Source: CAZSNT01 sp964607765
GTDB taxonomy: Bacteria > Verrucomicrobiota > Lentisphaeria > Oligosphaerales > JABHEG01
Assembly (NCBI GenBank): GCA_964607765.1
Contig: CAZSNT010000274.1
Span: 1-8,260, forward strand
Reading direction: 5' to 3'
DNA: 8,260 bases
Made by a program: the position numbers and the translations under genes. This document shows positions 4,860 to 8,260 of this stretch, one piece after another. Positions within the stretch are counted from its first letter, which is position 1, and each line of letters opens with the position of its first letter. The notes under the pieces were generated by a model. The model made no database searches. It was not told where the DNA came from and saw only the letters and a list, made by a program, of their open reading frames with translations.

Positions 4860-6422
4860 TTAGAGGTGGCCCTGAATGAACTCGGCGAATCTCGGCAGCT
4901 CTGCGTCCCTGGTCGTCGTCAAGACACCGTGCATCCTGCGCCGGAACGCTGCCGCGGTCTGCGCGTGTGCCGGTTCGTGGACCAGGTTGTGCCGACACCC
5001 CGGGTCGGTTTCGGTGTCATAGAGCTCTTCGGGTACACGAGTCTTGTAGAATTCTGACCGGTCCCGAAAGCCCTGCCCGTCCCCGTTGTCGTCGAGAAAC
5101 TGAACCAGCTCGTCGCCGTTCCCCATTTGCCGGGGCAGCGTGTTCCTGCCGTTCGCCCACGCGTTCCAGACGTAGACGTATCGACGACCGGCCAGGCTGC
5201 GCATGGGCCGATACTGATCGAGACGGCCAGGCAGATCGGGCGTCCAGGTTTCTGCCGCCTCACGCCCCTCCGGCAGCAGGTTCATGAAGTTGAAACAACT
5301 GAACGCCTCCTGCCGTTCCCAGGACGCATCGGCACCGGTCGCGAGCGACCAGAACGAGAAGCCATCCGTGGCGGGCGGCGGCTTCACCCCGGCCAGTTCC
5401 AAGAACGTCGGCGCGATGTCCACCGTTGACAGCACATGCTCGTTGTCGACCTGTCCCGCCGGAATGCGGCCCGGGCAGCGCACAACGCATGGTGTGCGCG
5501 TCCCGTAGGGATAAAGCGACCACTTGGCAAACGCCCAGCCCATGCCGTGATCCGAGATGAACACCACCACCGTGTTCTCTGCTTCTCCCGTTTCATTGAG
5601 CGCTTCCAGGATCGCGCCGACATTCATGTCCAGACGCTTCACCGAACCGTAGTAATGCTTGATCGACGACCGCAGTTCCGGCGCGTCCGGAAAACAGGGC
5701 GGCATGGGCACTGCATCCGCGGAATAGGTCCGATCCGGGTCCGGGTACGGCTTACCGTTGGGATAGGCGCTGATCTCTCTGCCCTGCATCTGCTCGTCGA
5801 TCCACTGCCTGGTCTCGTGCGGGTGCCCGGCCCAATACCGGTGGGGATCGGTGGGATTGGCGTTGATGAAGAAGGGCTGGCCCGTCGCGCCGGCCTCCTC
5901 GATGGCTTCCTTCGTATACTCGTAGAACTTGCGTGGATCGCGTCCCGCGTGGGTCTGCCAGTGGTTACGCGTGTAGTCCCACTTGCAGTTACGTGTAGCG
6001 GACTTGTCCAGGAGCGCCGTGAAGTACCCAGCGTCGCGCAGGAGCGTGGTTACACTGGGCGGCTCAAAGCCGGGGTGAGCGTCTTTCCAGAAGCCGGGCG
6101 GCTGCCGGCCGTGGCCCATGTTCCCGTTGGACTGTGGATAAAGCCCGGACAGCAGCGAGGCCCGCGACGGACCGCAAATCGTCGAGGTGTTGTAACAGCG
6201 GGTGAACAGAATGCCTTCCGCAGCCAGGCGATCCAGATTGGGCGTGATGCCCGGCAGAGGACTTCCCATGCACCCCGGCGAATCGTAGTTCATGTCGTCC
6301 GCCGTGATGAGCAGGATGTTGGGACGGCTGTTCGCTTCGGCTCCGGCAACAGATACAGACATGGCAATACCCACCAGGATTGACAGAAGCGCGCTTGTTG
6401 TGGACTCTTTCAGCACCGTCAT
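4860..6422 (-). CDS. Secreted type I sulfatase with canonical CGPSR site
   Basis: 520 aa, of normal length for an S1-family sulfatase. It hydrolyses sulfate esters or sulfamates using a formylglycine made from cysteine. A signal peptide (hydrophobic core about residues 11-28, ending VAGAEA) is followed by RPNILLITADD, whose D42/D43 are metal ligands. The modification site is C83 in ICGPSRASLLSGLYP. Further family landmarks are PTDPHR (190-195), FISDHGMGWAFAKWSLYPYG (288-307, with D291/H292 and K300), VDIAPTFLELAG (334-345) and a C-terminal ELYDTETDP (466-474). DDNGDG (444-449) resembles part of a calcium loop but lacks the full EF-hand spacing. The ATG at 6422 lies 2 nt after the stop of the 47-codon ORF. 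A TTG at 6428 with AAGAGG 7 nt upstream is an alternative start two codons earlier. A further in-frame extension to 6521 is rejected because the signal peptide begins here. The substrate cannot be told from sequence. Confidence 0.95.
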   Translation of the reverse strand: MTVLKESTTSALLSILVGIAMSVSVAGAEANSRPNILLITADDMNYDSPGCMGSPLPGITPNLDRLAAEGILFTRCYNTSTICGPSRASLLSGLYPQSNGNMGHGRQPPGFWKDAHPGFEPPSVTTLLRDAGYFTALLDKSATRNCKWDYTRNHWQTHAGRDPRKFYEYTKEAIEEAGATGQPFFINANPTDPHRYWAGHPHETRQWIDEQMQGREISAYPNGKPYPDPDRTYSADAVPMPPCFPDAPELRSSIKHYYGSVKRLDMNVGAILEALNETGEAENTVVVFISDHGMGWAFAKWSLYPYGTRTPCVVRCPGRIPAGQVDNEHVLSTVDIAPTFLELAGVKPPPATDGFSFWSLATGADASWERQEAFSCFNFMNLLPEGREAAETWTPDLPGRLDQYRPMRSLAGRRYVYVWNAWANGRNTLPRQMGNGDELVQFLDDNGDGQGFRDRSEFYKTRVPEELYDTETDPGCRHNLVHEPAHAQTAAAFRRRMHGVLTTTRDAELPRFAEFIQGHL

Positions 6423-6424
6423 GA

Positions 6425-6568
6425 TCAACGCATCGCCTCTTGAATGTGGTCGCTGATCCTGACCTCCTTCGTCGGCGTGATGTGCCCCTTTTCCAGCGCA
6501 GCCAGCTTCCCACTCAGCCACGGCTCCGCTTCAGTCGTCAGCCACGCGGGAGTAATGAATGTGCGCAT
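6425..6568 (-). CDS. 47-aa small protein, unknown function, coupled to the downstream sulfatase
   Basis: I do not recognise this protein. It begins MRTFITPAWLTTEAEPW and ends ISDHIQEAMR, is charged and apparently helical in its second half, and has no signal peptide or membrane segment. Support for a real gene: its TGA sits in TGATCATG, so the stop is 2 nt from the ATG of the downstream sulfatase, an arrangement typical of translational coupling. 36 of 47 codons end in G or C, like the genes around it. It is the only frame filling this interval. Its own ribosome binding site is modest (GGAG 12 nt and GGA 5 nt before the ATG). An in-frame TGA lies seven codons upstream, so it is not an obvious open continuation of a larger gene. 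It could instead be the C-terminal remnant of a lost gene. Confidence 0.5.
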   Translation of the reverse strand: MRTFITPAWLTTEAEPWLSGKLAALEKGHITPTKEVRISDHIQEAMR

Positions 6569-6638
6569 CTTGGTTCCATTCTCCGTTCACGCCTCGAGGG
6601 GCGATGTGGGCTCGGACTTCCCCCCCCCAAGAAGAACC
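6569..6638. other. Short spacer with nine-base C run
   Basis: 70 nt between the CAPCR sulfatase stop and the small ORF start. On the plus strand it contains nine consecutive C residues (6620-6628, G on the transcribed-sense strand), 11 nt past the sulfatase stop. Such runs are prone to slippage or sequencing error. No terminator is seen, so the three minus-strand genes could share a transcript. Confidence 0.6.
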
Positions 6639-8039
6639 TCAGCGTCTTCGTTCGCCGGCGCGCTTTTTGCCCTTCTTGGAGGCGTTGCCTTTCCCGATGG
6701 CATCCGGGCCTTCCGTATCCCCGACTTCCGTCATGTAAGTCTTGAGCTGTGCCAGCATCTGGCGGGCGCGACCGGCGTATTGGGGGTCGGAGGCCAGATT
6801 GCGGAGTTCGAAGGGGTCCTGGTCGATGCGGTAGAGCTCGAGTTCGTCAGGGAGCAGCAGGCGATCAACCTTGGCCTTCGCGTCGCCGCCGGCTTGGGCG
6901 CGCGACTGCCACTCCATCCAGGGCTTCGAGAAGAACTTCGACGGGCTGCTGAAATTGCGGAAGACATAGGTGCCATCGCGAACGGGACTCCAGATGAGCT
7001 TGTAGTCCTTCATCACGATCGATCTCTGCCACACGGGGTTGGTGTTTGAGATGAAGGCGAACTCGCGATGCTCGCCGGTCTCTCCGAGCCATAACCTGCG
7101 CATGCTCTGCCCGTCCAAGCCCTTCGGCGTGCCGCCGGCCAGTTCGATGAAGGTTGGGGCGACGTCACAGTATTGCGTCACCGCGTCAGTCCGTCGCGGG
7201 GCGATCCTCCCCGGCCATCGCACGATTCCGAGCGCGCGGCAGCCGTAGTTGTAGATGGTCCATTTGCCGCGCGGCATGGCCGTTCCCTGTTCACTCAGGA
7301 AGAGCAGGACGGTGTTGTCCGCCAGCTTCATCCGGTCAAGCATCGCCATGGTGTCGCCAACCTGCCGATCCAGCTGTTCGACCTCGGCCGCGTGACGCGC
7401 GATGGCCTCCCGGCCCATCGGGCCGTCAATGAAGTGGTCGGGAAGCTGCATGGTGTCGTGAGGAAAGTGCTGCTGGTCGCCAAGGTCCCACGGGTGGTGG
7501 GCGTGGATCGAGCAGATGAACACGCAGAAGGGAGATTCCTGCCCCTTCGCCTCCTTGATGAACGACTCGACCCCTTCCAGGCTGTAGTCGGCGATCGACG
7601 AGTTGCAGTTGGCCGGGAACCCCAAGATCTTGGCGAACTTGAGAGTGCCCCTGTTGAAGTGCCCCTTCCCGGTCAATCCCACCTTGTAGCCCAGTGGCGT
7701 GAGGTGATCGACGATGTTCTTCACGCCGGGGACCGCACGCTTGACGGCGTTCGCCAACACGCCGTTGTGATGGGGATAGAGACCGGTGTAAAGCTCGGCG
7801 CGGCACGGGGCGCACTGCGATACGGCGCAATACATGTTGTCAAAGCGGAGTCCCTGCGAGGCAAGGCGGTCGATGTGTGGCGTTCGCGCGTGCTTCGAGC
7901 CGGTGCAGCCGAAAGCGTCCCAACTGACGTCGTCGGCCACGACGACGACAAAATTGGGCTTACCATCGGCGCAACGTCCGCTGGTGGAGAGCATAGCCAG
8001 GCCAACAGTCGCCATTGCCAGTAGCCCCAAGTGCTTCAT
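6639..8039 (-). CDS. Secreted type I sulfatase with atypical CAPCR site
   Basis: 466 aa, heparan-N-sulfatase-like in layout (inference from motif style). The signal peptide is residues 1-24 (MKHLGLLAMATVGLAMLSTS). KPNFVVVVADD gives metal ligands D36/D37. The modification site is C76 in VSQCAPCRAELYTGLYP: the serine of the usual CxPSR is a cysteine (C79), while the core C-x-P-x-R is kept. GLTGKGHF (121-128) holds K125, and SIHAHHPW (177-184) supplies histidines. The second metal motif reads LFLSEQGTAMPRGKW (246-260), with E250/Q251 where many sulfatases have Asp and Asn/His; I recall SEQG in related planctomycete sulfatases, so this may be a subfamily trait. A C-terminal ELYRIDQDPFELRNLASDP (401-419) is typical. 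The end is a basic tail (KKGKKRAGERRR). The start is set by AGGAAGG 6 nt before the ATG. It is first in the minus-strand group. Confidence 0.92.
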   Translation of the reverse strand: MKHLGLLAMATVGLAMLSTSGRCADGKPNFVVVVADDVSWDAFGCTGSKHARTPHIDRLASQGLRFDNMYCAVSQCAPCRAELYTGLYPHHNGVLANAVKRAVPGVKNIVDHLTPLGYKVGLTGKGHFNRGTLKFAKILGFPANCNSSIADYSLEGVESFIKEAKGQESPFCVFICSIHAHHPWDLGDQQHFPHDTMQLPDHFIDGPMGREAIARHAAEVEQLDRQVGDTMAMLDRMKLADNTVLLFLSEQGTAMPRGKWTIYNYGCRALGIVRWPGRIAPRRTDAVTQYCDVAPTFIELAGGTPKGLDGQSMRRLWLGETGEHREFAFISNTNPVWQRSIVMKDYKLIWSPVRDGTYVFRNFSSPSKFFSKPWMEWQSRAQAGGDAKAKVDRLLLPDELELYRIDQDPFELRNLASDPQYAGRARQMLAQLKTYMTEVGDTEGPDAIGKGNASKKGKKRAGERRR

Positions 8040-8260
8040 TCCGTACCTTCCTGCATTACTGTGTTGCTGAACGACTTGATCTGGGCGCCGCGACGCCGCG
8101 GTCCCGAATTCTCCTTACGGTAACGGGTCGTTCGCGATATGTCTTTGCGCCTCGCGCAGAAGGCCGATCGTGATCTCTGAAAGGGCCGGGGCAGCCTCCT
8201 CGCTCGCCGAAATCTACGGCTTTCTCCCGGCCGCCGCCGTCCTGGCTTGTCTCAGCGCTT
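8040..8260. other. Leader region of the minus-strand sulfatase group; no gene seen
   Basis: It contains the ribosome binding site (8046-8052) and a GC-rich imperfect hairpin: CCGCG (8088-8092) with CGCGG (8097-8101), extended by GGG (8083-8085) with CCC (8103-8105). A minus-strand frame is open from the window edge to a TAA at 8056-8058, but it is Arg-rich with no family signature. A shorter minus-strand open segment (8115-8213) gives a helix-like peptide ending in TAA and is preceded by a TAG. The promoter of the sulfatase group is expected here but cannot be assigned. Confidence 0.5.
8046..8052 (-). promoter_or_regulatory. Ribosome binding site of the CAPCR sulfatase
   Basis: On the minus strand AGGAAGG lies 6 nt before the ATG (8039), directly in front of the signal peptide. 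Confidence 0.7.

Noticed and set aside
6423..6521. 33-residue N-terminal extension of the CGPSR sulfatase
   Set aside because: It would precede the signal peptide and overlaps the better-supported 47-codon ORF in another frame.
8056..8259. Minus-strand frame open to the window edge, possible end of an upstream gene
   Set aside because: Arg-rich composition, no family motif, and high GC makes open frames of this length common; it cannot be judged without sequence beyond the window.

Overview
The window reads as a GC-rich draft or metagenome-derived chromosome segment, probably from the PVC group (Planctomycetota, Kiritimatiellota or Lentisphaerota). This rests on inference: two secreted type I sulfatases, a secreted SUMF1 (FGE-like) protein, a secreted EF-hand protein with an RGG-rich tail, an arylsulfotransferase-like beta-propeller, and structured intergenic repeats made of short direct and inverted units. 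No rRNA, tRNA, CRISPR array, transposase or integrase was seen. One 100-N assembly gap lies at 1103-1202.

Layout. Positions 1-549 are non-coding and carry a long inverted-repeat element (98-246) and a smaller hairpin (320-344). Three genes follow on the plus strand: an EF-hand protein interrupted by the gap (550-1381), a SUMF1-domain protein with a gluconolactonase-like N-terminal stub (1536-2954), and an arylsulfotransferase-family protein (3064-4737). A perfect 23-bp inverted repeat (1436-1510) sits just before the ribosome binding site of the SUMF1 gene. A 122-nt convergent spacer then separates these from a minus-strand group, given here in transcription order: a sulfatase with an atypical CAPCR site (8039-6639), a 47-codon small ORF (6568-6425), and a sulfatase with a canonical CGPSR site (6422-4860).

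How the genes may work together. All five large proteins have N-terminal export signals, so the products should act in the periplasm or at the cell surface. The two sulfatases would hydrolyse sulfate esters. The arylsulfotransferase family moves sulfate from one ester to an acceptor hydroxyl without PAPS. The pairing suggests a locus for removing and re-placing sulfate groups on sulfated glycans or aryl sulfates (inference). The SUMF1 protein lacks the cysteine pair of true formylglycine-generating enzymes, so it is not an obvious activator of these sulfatases. Several of the proteins have Arg/Lys/Gly-rich tails or linkers that could bind polyanionic sulfated polymers, and the EF-hand protein could bind Ca2+, the metal used by type I sulfatases.

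The points most worth a second look are the two differently sequenced but identically designed inverted-repeat elements, the chimeric N-terminus and missing cysteines of the SUMF1 protein, the translationally coupled 47-aa ORF, the CAPCR/SEQG sulfatase, and the assembly gap that falls exactly within a 42-nt coding repeat.
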